Positions 17,194 to 25,535 of a stretch of DNA of 58,396 nucleotides are shown piece by piece (within the stretch, counting starts at the first letter, position 1; each line of letters starts with the position of its first letter). The notes beneath the pieces were generated by a model. That model worked only from the letters and a program-made list of their open reading frames with translations, ran no database searches and was not told the DNA's origin. The translations under genes were made by a program, and so were the position numbers. The DNA lies in NCBI GenBank assembly GCA_003522145.1, contig DPGD01000058.1, forward strand, positions 1 to 58,396. Direction: 5' to 3'. Source of the DNA: Clostridiales bacterium. Lineage in GTDB: Bacteria; Bacillota; Clostridia; Oscillospirales; CAG-272.

Positions 17194-17694
17194 GTGGTCA
17201 TTTTGGGTATCGATCCGGGGCTGGCGATCGTGGGCTATGGGGTGCTTGAATATGAAAAATCCCGCTTCCGGGTGTTGGATTTCGGTGCGATCCGCACGCC
17301 TGCCGGAATGAGGACCGAAGATCGGCTGTGCAAGATTCACAGGGGAATGAACGAGCTGATCGACCGATACCGTCCCTCTGAAATGGCGGTGGAGGAGCTG
17401 TTCTTTGTGAAGAACATCACCACGGGCATTTCGGTGGCGGAAGCACGGGGCGTGATCCTGTTGGCCGCACGGGAAAAGGGACTGAACATCGGGGAATATA
17501 CCCCCATGCAGGTGAAACAGGCGGTGGTGGGCTACGGCATGGCCGAAAAGAAGCAGGTGATCGCCATGGTGCGCTCTTTCCTGCACCTTGGAGAGGAACT
17601 GAAGCTGGACGACACGGCAGACGCCTTGGCCATTGCTATATGCCATGCGCACACCGGCTGCGGAGGACTGCGGCAGTTTTACAATCAGAAATAA
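17194..17694 (+). CDS. ruvC: Holliday junction endodeoxyribonuclease RuvC
   Basis: Resolves Holliday junctions as a homodimer working with RuvAB. I place the start at GTG 17194 (VVILGIDPG) because GGGGAGG is 6 bases upstream and the promoter at 17137-17165 excludes the longer open frame. At 166 residues the length is normal. The RNase H-fold acidic residues are visible: the aspartate of LGIDPGLAIVGYG, the glutamate of AVEELFFVKN and the aspartates of LDDTADALAIAICH. It opens the ruvCAB cluster with ruvA 32 bases on. Confidence 0.97.
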   Translation: MVILGIDPGLAIVGYGVLEYEKSRFRVLDFGAIRTPAGMRTEDRLCKIHRGMNELIDRYRPSEMAVEELFFVKNITTGISVAEARGVILLAAREKGLNIGEYTPMQVKQAVVGYGMAEKKQVIAMVRSFLHLGEELKLDDTADALAIAICHAHTGCGGLRQFYNQK

Positions 17695-17726
17695 AAAAGG
17701 CGTAAATGCCGGTAAAGGAAACAACG

Positions 17727-18326
17727 ATGTTTTACTATCTTGAAGGAAAACTGCTTCTGCCGGAAATGAATACGGCGGTCATTGACTGCGGGGGAGTGGG
17801 CTATCGGCTGACGGTCAGCGGCAGCACCAGACAGGAGATCTCTTCCAAAGTGGGTCAGACGGTGCGGCTGTATACCGTCCTTTCGGTGAGGGAGGATGCC
17901 ATGGAGCTGTACGGCTTTTCCACCGAGGAGGAAAGGCTCGCCTACGAGCAGTTGACCTCGGTTTCAGGGGTCGGACCCAAGGCGGCGATCTCCATTCTGT
18001 CCGCCCTGACGGTGGAGCGTTTGAACAAGGCGGTGCTGACGGGCAATGTGAAGAGCATTGCCACCGCTCAGGGTGTGGGCAACAAAACGGCGGCCAGAGT
18101 GATTCTGGAATTGAAGGATCATCTGGCAAAGGTCTTGGGCATGAAGGCAGAGGATCTGCCGGATGTTCCCGACGGAGGACAGGACCTGGGCGACGCATTG
18201 AATGCTCTGATGGTGCTGGGATACACCAGAGCCGAGGCCACGGCGGCGTTGCGGAAGATCAAAACCGCCGGAAAATCCACAGAAGAGCTGATCAAAGAGG
18301 GACTGAAGATTTTATCCAAAGCATAA
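17727..18326 (+). CDS. ruvA: Holliday junction branch migration protein RuvA
   Basis: Start ATG 17727 (MFYYLEGKL) with AAAGGA upstream; an ATG 21 bases earlier lacks a site. The 199-residue protein shows the three RuvA domains: OB fold (residues 1-62, GVGYRLTVSG), tandem helix-hairpin-helix DNA-binding domain (LTSVSGVGPKAAISILSAL and AQGVGNKTAARVILELK) and the C-terminal RuvB-binding domain (DALNALMVLGYTRAEATAAL). It forms the tetramer that grips the junction and recruits RuvB. A repeat element begins directly at its stop codon and separates it from ruvB. Confidence 0.97.
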   Translation: MFYYLEGKLLLPEMNTAVIDCGGVGYRLTVSGSTRQEISSKVGQTVRLYTVLSVREDAMELYGFSTEEERLAYEQLTSVSGVGPKAAISILSALTVERLNKAVLTGNVKSIATAQGVGNKTAARVILELKDHLAKVLGMKAEDLPDVPDGGQDLGDALNALMVLGYTRAEATAALRKIKTAGKSTEELIKEGLKILSKA

Positions 18327-18510
18327 GGGCGCCTTTCGGAAATTTCCTGCTTGTTCCGGTGCCGCCCTCTTGCCGCAGAACTTTGTTGTGAAACCCGGAA
18401 ATATATACAGGGGATTCTTTTGTTTTTATGTTTCTGCCTCGTTCTTCGGCAAAACCGCAAGCCGGATATGCTTGGGAGAGGCCGAGGCATCCATCAGTTT
18501 TGAATACGGA
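18327..18510. repeat. MITE-like element, copy in the ruvA-ruvB gap
   Basis: Starts with GGGCGCCTTTCGGAAATTTCC immediately after the ruvA stop, matching the left end of the 41412-41567 copy. It shares the internal blocks TTGCCGCAGAAC..TTG, GTGAAACCC.GAAATATA and CCTCGTTCTTCGGCAAAACC. It ends near TTTTGAATACGG. The copy has extra bases inside compared with the 41.4 kb copy, and the right terminus is eroded. Confidence 0.65.
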
Positions 18511-18534
18511 AAAGGAAATGCAAAGGAGAGACCG

Positions 18535-19620
18535 ATGCTCGAGCGTAGTGAGGGAGAGGAATTTGATTTTGAAAGCCGGATCGTCAGTTCCGGAGAGGTG
18601 CCGGGGGATGGGGAGGAAGTGAGCCTTCGCCCCAAACGGCTGGACGAATATGTGGGGCAGAACAAGGTCAAGGAAAACCTGAAGGTCTATATGGAGGCGG
18701 CAAAGAGCCGGAAGGAAAGTCTGGATCATGTGTTGCTCTACGGCCCTCCGGGCCTTGGAAAGACCACTCTTTCGGCGATCATTGCCGAAGAAATGGGAGT
18801 GAATCTGCGGATCACCTCCGGCCCTGCCATTGAGCGTCCGGGAGATCTGGTGGCGCTGTTGACCAATCTTTCGGAGCACGACATTCTTTTTATCGACGAG
18901 ATCCATCGCCTTCCCCGGACGGTAGAGGAGATTTTATATCCCGCCATGGAGGATTTTGAGGTGGACATCATCATCGGGAAGGGGCCTGCCGCCAGAAGCT
19001 TCCGGATGCAGTTGCCGAAGTTCACCCTGATCGGCGCCACCACCAGAGCCGGTCAGCTGTCCACACCCTTGCGGGATCGGTTCGGCGTGATTTTCAAGTT
19101 GGAGCTGTATTCGCCGGAGGAGCTTGCCGGGATTGTCAGGCGCAGTGCGGGCATATTGGGCCTGCCCATTTCGGAAGACGGAGCGCTGGAGATCGCCTCC
19201 AGGAGCCGTGGAACCCCCCGGATCGCCAACCGGTTTCTGAAGCGTGTGCGGGATTTTGCGCAGGTCATGGGCAACGGCACCATCGACCGACCCATCGCCG
19301 ATTATGCGCTGCGGGCGCTGGAGGTGGACGAGTTGGGCTTGGACGCCATTGACCGGCGGATGCTGCAGACGATCATCAAGGCCTTCGGCGGAGGACCGGT
19401 GGGACTGGATACGCTTGCCGCAACGGTGGGTGAGGAGGCGGTCACCATCGAGGATGTTTACGAACCGTACCTGATGCAGATCGGTTTTTTGAACCGCACG
19501 CCCAGAGGTCGGTGCGTAACGGCACTGGCCTACGAGCATCTGGGGCTTCCTTTGCCCGGGCCCGGCGGAAGGCCGGAGGAAAACGCCTCCGGTCAGATCA
19601 ATGTTTTCGGGGAAGAATGA
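18535..19620 (+). CDS. ruvB: Holliday junction branch migration DNA helicase RuvB
   Basis: AAA+ motor that drives branch migration. Start ATG 18535 (MLERSEGEE) with AAAGGAG 8-9 bases upstream; the longer frame runs back through the repeat. 361 residues. Motifs in order: LRPKRLDEYVGQ, Walker A YGPPGLGKTTL, the RuvA-contact region, Walker B FIDEIHRL, sensor 1 IGATTRAGQL, arginine finger region PLRDRFG, and a C-terminal winged helix (QIGFLNRTPRGR). The final 20 residues are a G/P-rich extension. The ruvA-ruvB distance (208 bases) is unusually large because a repeat element lies between them. Confidence 0.97.
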   Translation: MLERSEGEEFDFESRIVSSGEVPGDGEEVSLRPKRLDEYVGQNKVKENLKVYMEAAKSRKESLDHVLLYGPPGLGKTTLSAIIAEEMGVNLRITSGPAIERPGDLVALLTNLSEHDILFIDEIHRLPRTVEEILYPAMEDFEVDIIIGKGPAARSFRMQLPKFTLIGATTRAGQLSTPLRDRFGVIFKLELYSPEELAGIVRRSAGILGLPISEDGALEIASRSRGTPRIANRFLKRVRDFAQVMGNGTIDRPIADYALRALEVDELGLDAIDRRMLQTIIKAFGGGPVGLDTLAATVGEEAVTIEDVYEPYLMQIGFLNRTPRGRCVTALAYEHLGLPLPGPGGRPEENASGQINVFGEE

Positions 19621-19723
19621 CCGGTTCCGGGGTGCTTTGGAGAGTGCCCCGCTTTAAAAGTCCCCCGTTTTACGAAAAGTTTTACAGAAAGAACAAACCA
19701 AAATCATCTTCAGGAGAAAAAAC

Positions 19724-20593
19724 ATGTGGTGTGCGGAAAACTGGAAGGACTATGCGCTTTTGGACTGTTCGGACGGTCAAAGGCTGGAGCGCTGGGGAAG
19801 CTTTGTGCTGATACGCCCCGATCCGCAGGTGATCTGGAAGGGCGTGCAGCAAAATCCCTTCTGGAAAAAGGCGGATGCCAGCTATCGCCGGTCCTCCGGA
19901 GGCGGGGGTGCCTGGGCGGAAAACAGACTGCCGGAAAAATGGACGCTGCCCTATGAACCTCTGGGGCTGACCTTTGAGATCAAGCCTATGGGCTTTAAGC
20001 ATACCGGTGTTTTTCCCGAGCAGGCGGTGAACTGGGAGTGGTTTTCGGAGCGGATCCGGCAGGCAGGAAGACCTGTGAAAGTGCTGAACCTGTTTGCCTA
20101 TACGGGGGGCGCTACCCTGGCAGCGGCCAAGGCGGGGGCACAGGTGTGCCATGTGGACGCTTCCAAGGGCATGGTGCAGATGGCCAAGAACAATGCCCGG
20201 CTTTCCGGGCTGGAGAGTGCGCCCATTCGCTATATCGTGGATGACTGCAGAAAGTTTGTGGAACGGGAACTGCGTCGGGGAAGTTTTTACGATGCCGTCA
20301 TCATGGATCCTCCCTCCTACGGCAGAGGACCGTCGGGCGAGGTGTGGAAACTGGAAGACCATGTGGGAGAGCTGATCGGACTGGTTTCCAGGGTTCTTTC
20401 CCCCAAGCCGTTGTTTTTCCTTGTCAACTCCTACACCACAGGCCTTTCCCCTTCTGCCATGGGATACCTTCTGTCCCTCACCCTGCTTCCGAAGTACGGC
20501 GGCCGTGTGGAGGCAGATGAAATCGGCATTCCGGTAAAGCAGACCGGGGCCGTTCTGCCCTGCGGGTCCTCTGCCCGGTGGGTGCAAAAATAA
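19724..20593 (+). CDS. Class I SAM-dependent rRNA methyltransferase (RlmI/RlmK-like)
   Basis: 289 residues, ATG 19724 preceded by AGGAG. The C-terminal two thirds are a Rossmann methyltransferase: SAM-binding VLNLFAYTGGATLAAA, acidic loop CHVDASKGMV, DDCRKFVE, and the catalytic MDPPSYGRGPSGEVW. This matches the COG1092 group that makes m5C in 23S rRNA. The PUA domain usual at the N-terminus of RlmI is not evident. The first 90 residues instead contain WGSFVLIRPDPQVIW, as in shorter clostridial homologs. It precedes the ECF module by 33 bases and is probably cotranscribed. Confidence 0.88.
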   Translation: MWCAENWKDYALLDCSDGQRLERWGSFVLIRPDPQVIWKGVQQNPFWKKADASYRRSSGGGGAWAENRLPEKWTLPYEPLGLTFEIKPMGFKHTGVFPEQAVNWEWFSERIRQAGRPVKVLNLFAYTGGATLAAAKAGAQVCHVDASKGMVQMAKNNARLSGLESAPIRYIVDDCRKFVERELRRGSFYDAVIMDPPSYGRGPSGEVWKLEDHVGELIGLVSRVLSPKPLFFLVNSYTTGLSPSAMGYLLSLTLLPKYGGRVEADEIGIPVKQTGAVLPCGSSARWVQK

Positions 20594-20626
20594 AAAACCG
20601 ATTGGAAAGCCATGAAAGGAACACAG

Positions 20627-21484
20627 ATGGGAAGACCCTTTATAAGCCTGGAAAATGTTTCCTTCTCTTACGAGGAGGAGGGCGGCAAACAGGTTTTGAA
20701 GAATATAAACCTGCAATTTGAAAAGGGCAGTTTTACGGCTATTTTAGGGCATAACGGCAGCGGAAAATCCACCTTAGCCAAGCTGATCAATTCGATCTTA
20801 CTGCCCGATGCGGGAAAAATTTATGTGGACGGGCTGGATGTGGCGGATGAAAATCTTCCGGAGGAGGAGCTGTTTTCTCTGCGCCGGAAGGTGGGCATGG
20901 TCTTTCAGAACCCTGACAACCAGTTGGTTGCCACGGTGGTGGAGGAGGATGTGGCCTTCGGCCCCGAAAATCTGGGTATTCCGCCGGAAGAGATCCGACG
21001 GCGGGTGGATGAGGCCATGGCATTGATGGGTATTTCGGAGTATGCCCGTCATTCTCCGGCCAAGCTGTCCGGAGGGCAGAAGCAGAGGGTGGCTATTGCC
21101 GGCCTTCTTGCCATGCAACCGGAATGCATGATCTTTGACGAAGCCACAGCCATGCTGGACCCTCAGGGCCGGCAGGAAGTGATGTCGATGATTTTAAGGC
21201 TGAACAAGGAGCTGGGCATCACGGTTCTGCACATTACCCACAATATGTCAGAGGCGGCGTTGGCCGACCGGGTGGTGGTCATTGATGAGGGCGGAATTTT
21301 GCTGGACGGAACGCCCCGAACGGTGCTTTCCAAGGCGGATGTCCTGCGGAAAGCCGGATTGGATATGATGCAGTGTACGGAATTGTTGTATGAACTGCAG
21401 AAAAGCGGGGTGCCGATCCCCTACGAGGAAACCGACCCCGAAAAGTGTGCGCAGATTCTCTTTGCGTGCTACAAAAAGAGCTGA
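20627..21484 (+). CDS. ecfA1: ECF transporter energising ATPase A1
   Basis: 285 residues from the ATG at 20627 (MGRPFISLENV), which has AAAGGA at a good distance; an ATG 15 bases earlier is weaker. All ABC ATPase motifs are intact: Walker A GHNGSGKST, Q-loop VFQNPDNQLVA, signature LSGGQKQR, Walker B CMIFDEATAML and the switch histidine in LHITHNM. The FDEATAML form is typical of EcfA1. With EcfA2 and EcfT it energises uptake of vitamins or other trace nutrients through separately encoded S components. No S component is found nearby, so this is a shared group II module. Confidence 0.95.
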   Translation: MGRPFISLENVSFSYEEEGGKQVLKNINLQFEKGSFTAILGHNGSGKSTLAKLINSILLPDAGKIYVDGLDVADENLPEEELFSLRRKVGMVFQNPDNQLVATVVEEDVAFGPENLGIPPEEIRRRVDEAMALMGISEYARHSPAKLSGGQKQRVAIAGLLAMQPECMIFDEATAMLDPQGRQEVMSMILRLNKELGITVLHITHNMSEAALADRVVVIDEGGILLDGTPRTVLSKADVLRKAGLDMMQCTELLYELQKSGVPIPYEETDPEKCAQILFACYKKS

Positions 21485-21513
21485 AACGACGGAAGGTCAG
21501 GAACAGAAAAGGC

Positions 21514-22386
21514 ATGGCAAAAGAAGCGATTCGTTTTGAAAATGTGAGTTATGCATACGGCAGGGGGACTCCCTTTTGCAAGGTGGCGGCAGATCATATC
21601 GATCTGTCCATACGGGAAGGGGTCATCACCGGAATCATCGGGCACACCGGAAGCGGAAAATCCACGGTTCTTCAGTTGATGAACGGGCTTTTGCATCCGG
21701 ACGAAGGCAGAGTATATGTACAGGGTGAGGATATCTGGGCCAAGCCCAAGGAAATTCAGAAGATCGCCTTTAAGGTAGGGCTGGTTTTTCAGTATCCCGA
21801 ATATCAGTTGTTTGAGGAAACGGTGGAGAAGGATGTGGCTTTCGGCCCGAAAAACATGGGACTGCCCAAGGAAGAAATTGCCCGGAGGGTCAAAGAAGCC
21901 CTGCAGTTTACCGGAATCGGCGAGGAATTGGCAGAGTCTTCCCCTTTTGATCTGTCGGGCGGACAGAAGCGCCGTGTGGCGATTGCCGGCGTGATTGCCA
22001 TGCAGCCGGAGGTACTCGTTCTGGACGAACCGGCGGCCGGGTTGGACCCCCGGGGCAGAGAAGAGATCTTCAGCAATGTGCAGGCCTACCAGAGAACCAC
22101 CGGCAAAACGGTGGTCATCGTCAGCCACAGCATGGAGGATATGGCCCGGTATGCCGAGGACCTGATCGTGATGAACGAAGGAAAGCCGGTGCTGTCCGGC
22201 AGCTGCAAGGAGGTTTTTGCCCACCGGGCGGAACTGGAAAAGACCGGGCTGGCCGTACCGCAGATCACGACCCTGATGGAGCGTCTGCGGGAATTGGGAA
22301 TGCCGGTATCCTCGGAGATTTACACCGTGGAGGAGGCCAAAAACGCCCTTCTTCCGCTCTTGGAAGGGGGGAAGAAGCATGCTTAA
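21514..22386 (+). CDS. ecfA2: ECF transporter energising ATPase A2
   Basis: 290 residues from ATG 21514 (MAKEAIRFENV), 29 bases after ecfA1. Motifs: Walker A GHTGSGKST, VFQYPEYQLFEETV, signature LSGGQKRR, Walker B LVLDEPAAGLDPRGRE, and the histidine of IVSHSMEDM. The PEYQLFEETV Q-loop sequence is characteristic of EcfA2. It forms a heterodimer with EcfA1 on the inner face of the membrane. The gene overlaps ecfT by eight bases, so the two are coupled. Confidence 0.95.
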   Translation: MAKEAIRFENVSYAYGRGTPFCKVAADHIDLSIREGVITGIIGHTGSGKSTVLQLMNGLLHPDEGRVYVQGEDIWAKPKEIQKIAFKVGLVFQYPEYQLFEETVEKDVAFGPKNMGLPKEEIARRVKEALQFTGIGEELAESSPFDLSGGQKRRVAIAGVIAMQPEVLVLDEPAAGLDPRGREEIFSNVQAYQRTTGKTVVIVSHSMEDMARYAEDLIVMNEGKPVLSGSCKEVFAHRAELEKTGLAVPQITTLMERLRELGMPVSSEIYTVEEAKNALLPLLEGGKKHA

Positions 22387-23233
22387 GGATATTACCTTGG
22401 GGCAGTTTTTTCCGGGAAAATCCCTTTTGCACCGGTTGGATCCCCGAACGAAGATTTTATGCACGATCCTGTTGGTGGTGATCGTCTTTTTGGCGAAAAG
22501 CATGCTGGCTTACGGGGTTCTTTTGCTGTTGACCGGAATTCTGATGGCTTTGTCACGCATTCCCCTGAAGACGCTCCTGAAATCGGTAAAGCCTCTGATC
22601 ATCGTGATTCTTCTGACCTCCCTGCTGAATATGTTTTTTACCTCCGGAGAGAATGTGTTGGTGGATGTCCGGTTCTGGTTTTTTCACATTGTCATCCGGG
22701 CCGAAGGGGTGGTCAGTGCTTTGAAAATGGCACTGCGGATCATTCTGCTGGTTCTGGATACCAGCGTGGTGCTGACCTATACCACCTCCCCCATTGACCT
22801 TACCGACGGCATCGAGCGGTTGCTTTCTCCTTTGGCAAAATTAAAGGTGCCGGTGCATACCTTTGCTATGATGATGTCCTTGGCGCTGCGGTTTATCCCC
22901 ACGCTTGTGGAGGAGACCGAAAAGATCATTGCCGCCCAGAAATCCAGAGGGGCGGATTTTACCAGCGGCAATCTGCTCCGACGGGTGAAGGCGCTGATCC
23001 CGGTGCTGGTGCCGTTGTTGCTTTCCTCCTTCCGCCGGGCAGACGAGCTGGCGCTGGCCATGGAGTGCCGGTGCTATCACGGAGGGGAGGGGCGCACCAG
23101 AATGAAGGTGATGCAGCTGCACGCCCGGGATTTCCTGTTCTTTTTTTCGCTTCTGCTCTTTATTGGCGTGCGGTTTCTGCCCATGCTGGATTGCTCGGTG
23201 ATCGGGTTTGAAGATATGAATTTCACCTTTTAA
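22379..23233 (+). CDS. ecfT: ECF transporter transmembrane protein T
   Basis: 284 residues with several membrane helices (for example TILLVVIVFLAKSMLAYGVLL) and the two coupling arginine motifs that bind the ATPases: QKSRGADF and MECRCYHGGEGRTRM, corresponding to the ARG signatures of EcfT. It links the ATPases to the swappable S components. The C-terminal helix ends at FEDMNFTF. The order ecfA1-ecfA2-ecfT-truA is the standard Firmicutes arrangement, although the ribosomal protein genes that often flank it are absent here. Confidence 0.95.
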   Translation: MLKDITLGQFFPGKSLLHRLDPRTKILCTILLVVIVFLAKSMLAYGVLLLLTGILMALSRIPLKTLLKSVKPLIIVILLTSLLNMFFTSGENVLVDVRFWFFHIVIRAEGVVSALKMALRIILLVLDTSVVLTYTTSPIDLTDGIERLLSPLAKLKVPVHTFAMMMSLALRFIPTLVEETEKIIAAQKSRGADFTSGNLLRRVKALIPVLVPLLLSSFRRADELALAMECRCYHGGEGRTRMKVMQLHARDFLFFFSLLLFIGVRFLPMLDCSVIGFEDMNFTF

Positions 23234-23245
23234 CGGGGAATGGCC

Positions 23246-24025
23246 ATGAAGGTTCTGATGGAAATAAGCTATGTGGGCAGTGAATTCTGCGGATGGCAGG
23301 TTCAGAGGAACGCCCTAAGCGTTCAGAAAACGGTGCAGACAGCGGCGGAAACACTGCTGAAGTCGCCCTGTGCCGTCACGGGATGCAGTCGGACGGATGC
23401 GGGTGTGCACGCAAGGCAGTATTTCTGCACGCTGGAAAACGAAAACCTGGACCGCTTTCCCCTGGATCGATTGCCGTTGGCTTTGAATTGCCTGCTTCCC
23501 GAAACCGTGGGCGTCCGGGACGCTTTTCCGGTTGAAAAGGACTTTCACCCCCGGTACAGAGCCTTGGGTAAGGAGTATGAGTATCTGATCCACGGCGGAA
23601 GGCTCAAGAACCCTTTTCTTTCGGAAAGAGCCTTTTTCTGCGGCCGGATGCCGGATACGGATTGTATGCAAAGGGAAGCGCAGGATTTGGTGGGGACTCA
23701 TGACTTCTCTTCCTTCTGCGCCTCCGGCGGGAAGGTGGAGGACAAGACCCGGACGGTGTATTTCTGCAGAGTGGAGAAACTGCCGGGAGAACAGGTCTCT
23801 CTGCGCATCTGTGCCGACGGGTTTCTGTACAATATGGTGCGGATTATTGCTGGCACTCTTCTGGAATGCGGACTGGACGGCCGAAAAAGCTGCGGAACCG
23901 TTCTGTCTTTGAAAGACCGGCGGTTCGCCGGGCGGACCCTTCCGGCCCAAGGACTGTATTTGGACCGGGTGTTTTACCGGAAGGAAGATCTGGAAATGCG
24001 CATCGCAGAGGTGAACGGGAAGTAA
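23246..24025 (+). CDS. truA: tRNA pseudouridine(38-40) synthase TruA
   Basis: Converts uridines 38-40 of the tRNA anticodon arm to pseudouridine. The 259-residue version from ATG 23246 (MKVLMEISYVG) is chosen because GGGGA precedes it at six bases; an ATG two codons upstream is an alternative. The catalytic aspartate sits in GCSRTDAGVHARQ, and other conserved segments are LPETVGVRDAF, GKEYEYLI, GTHDFSSFCASG and GFLYNMVRIIAGTL. It closes the ECF operon. Confidence 0.96.
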   Translation: MKVLMEISYVGSEFCGWQVQRNALSVQKTVQTAAETLLKSPCAVTGCSRTDAGVHARQYFCTLENENLDRFPLDRLPLALNCLLPETVGVRDAFPVEKDFHPRYRALGKEYEYLIHGGRLKNPFLSERAFFCGRMPDTDCMQREAQDLVGTHDFSSFCASGGKVEDKTRTVYFCRVEKLPGEQVSLRICADGFLYNMVRIIAGTLLECGLDGRKSCGTVLSLKDRRFAGRTLPAQGLYLDRVFYRKEDLEMRIAEVNGK

Positions 24026-24194
24026 GGCAAAAGGGTGTCCCAGGTCTTGGACTCAGAAAAAAGCGAATGGACGGTTTTGAATCTGCCCGGGGCGGTCGGA
24101 CAGCTTCCGCTCTCCAAAAACGGGAGCGCAAGGCGAAAAGCAGTTGAAAAGAGTTGTCCGGATTTCCGAAATTCCGGGCAGAAAGGAGCGGCGT

Positions 24195-25529
24195 GTGGCT
24201 TTCAGGAAACGGGAAAAAGAAGAAAAGGGTATCACCGTAAAGAATGAGCAGTTGCCTGCGGAAAACGGCCACAAGGTGCCGCCCCGACCGGGCAGGGAAA
24301 AAAAGGGGGAGACGCTGCCTCCGGACCCTTATTTTGAGAAGCTGTATAAGCATACCCGCCGCTGGCGGTATGCAGTGACCATTGTGCTGCTGCTGTTCAC
24401 GGTCGGCATGGCGTTTTTCTACAGCGAGGAGATCACGGCGGAAAATCTGAAGCTGCTTCTGCGTAATGCCTCCTTCAGTCTGCCGGGGGAGGATGTGCGC
24501 TATACCGAAGTGCGCTATGCCGCCGCTCCGTCCATGGATTTTATTTCCTACAGGGAGTATCTGGCGGTGGCAACCGCCGGAGAAATGCGCTTGTACGACC
24601 AACGGGGCAATGTGGCTCTGGAAAAGGCCGTGAAGATGGAGAAGCCCACTTTTGACGCCGGACAGGACTATATACTGCTGTACGACCGGGAGGGCAAAAC
24701 CTACCTGCTGTGCAACAGCGTGGCCGCTCTTTATGAGGGAAGCGAGGAATATCCGATTTACGGGGCCGATGTTTCGGATAACGGAAGCTACCTGATCTTA
24801 ACAGGAACGCCTGAATATTCCAGTGTGCTGAAGGTATACAACCGGAGCTTCCGGCTTGCCAGAGAGGTGAAGACCGACCGGTATCCGTTGGCGGCGAAGC
24901 TTTCGGGAGACGGAACCAGAATGGCGCTGGCCTGCTATACCTGTGCGGACAGCGGAGAGGCGGAGGGTCATATTCTTGTCTATGAGCTGGGCGAAAAAAC
25001 CGAGCTTTTAAGGGATATTTCCTTGAAGGATCTGCCCCTGATGATTTCTTTTGACCAAAAGAACCGGCTGGCCGTGCTGACCGAAAAAGGGCTGTACCTG
25101 TGTGACGCACAGGGACAGGAGCGGGCCTTCCGCTCTTTTGAAGGCAGAATTCCGGTACTGTGCGCAACGGAGGGAGAGAAAATTGCGGTCAGCTTTGAGG
25201 ACAGCCGGATGCTCTTTGAGAATACCGTTTGGTGCTATGACACCGAAAAGGATTCGGTTTGGGAATCCCCAGCCAAAGGACATATCCGAACGCTCTTTCT
25301 GGCCCAAGGCTTCCTGTTTGCCGGGGAAAAGGAGAGACTGACGGTCTGGGATACGGAGACCGGAGCAACCCAGACGCTGTCGAAGGATCTTCCGGAAAAG
25401 GTGTTTGGCGGAACCGGAAATACGATTTTTGTATGCTACCGAAACAAAGCGGAGGATATATATGACAGTCTGAACATCGGAAAAGAAGAGACGGGTGTTT
25501 CGCCCGAAGAACCCACAGGAAAGGATTGA
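24195..25529 (+). CDS. Membrane-anchored beta-propeller protein (DUF5711-like)
   Basis: I prefer the GTG at 24195 because AAAGGAG ends six bases upstream; an ATG at 24144 would add 17 residues without a site. The 444-residue product has a basic cytoplasmic stretch of about 60 residues, a single membrane helix (YAVTIVLLLFTVGMAFFY) and an outside domain made of repeated short strands with WD-like blades (YLILTGTPEYSSVLKVYN, HILVYELGEK, LTVWDTETGA). This matches the DUF5711 family of clostridia as I recall it; function unknown. It is followed after six bases by the ClpE-like gene and then by the inactive P-type ATPase, so these three form one transcription unit. Confidence 0.75.
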   Translation: MAFRKREKEEKGITVKNEQLPAENGHKVPPRPGREKKGETLPPDPYFEKLYKHTRRWRYAVTIVLLLFTVGMAFFYSEEITAENLKLLLRNASFSLPGEDVRYTEVRYAAAPSMDFISYREYLAVATAGEMRLYDQRGNVALEKAVKMEKPTFDAGQDYILLYDREGKTYLLCNSVAALYEGSEEYPIYGADVSDNGSYLILTGTPEYSSVLKVYNRSFRLAREVKTDRYPLAAKLSGDGTRMALACYTCADSGEAEGHILVYELGEKTELLRDISLKDLPLMISFDQKNRLAVLTEKGLYLCDAQGQERAFRSFEGRIPVLCATEGEKIAVSFEDSRMLFENTVWCYDTEKDSVWESPAKGHIRTLFLAQGFLFAGEKERLTVWDTETGATQTLSKDLPEKVFGGTGNTIFVCYRNKAEDIYDSLNIGKEETGVSPEEPTGKD

Positions 25530-25535
25530 GGAATC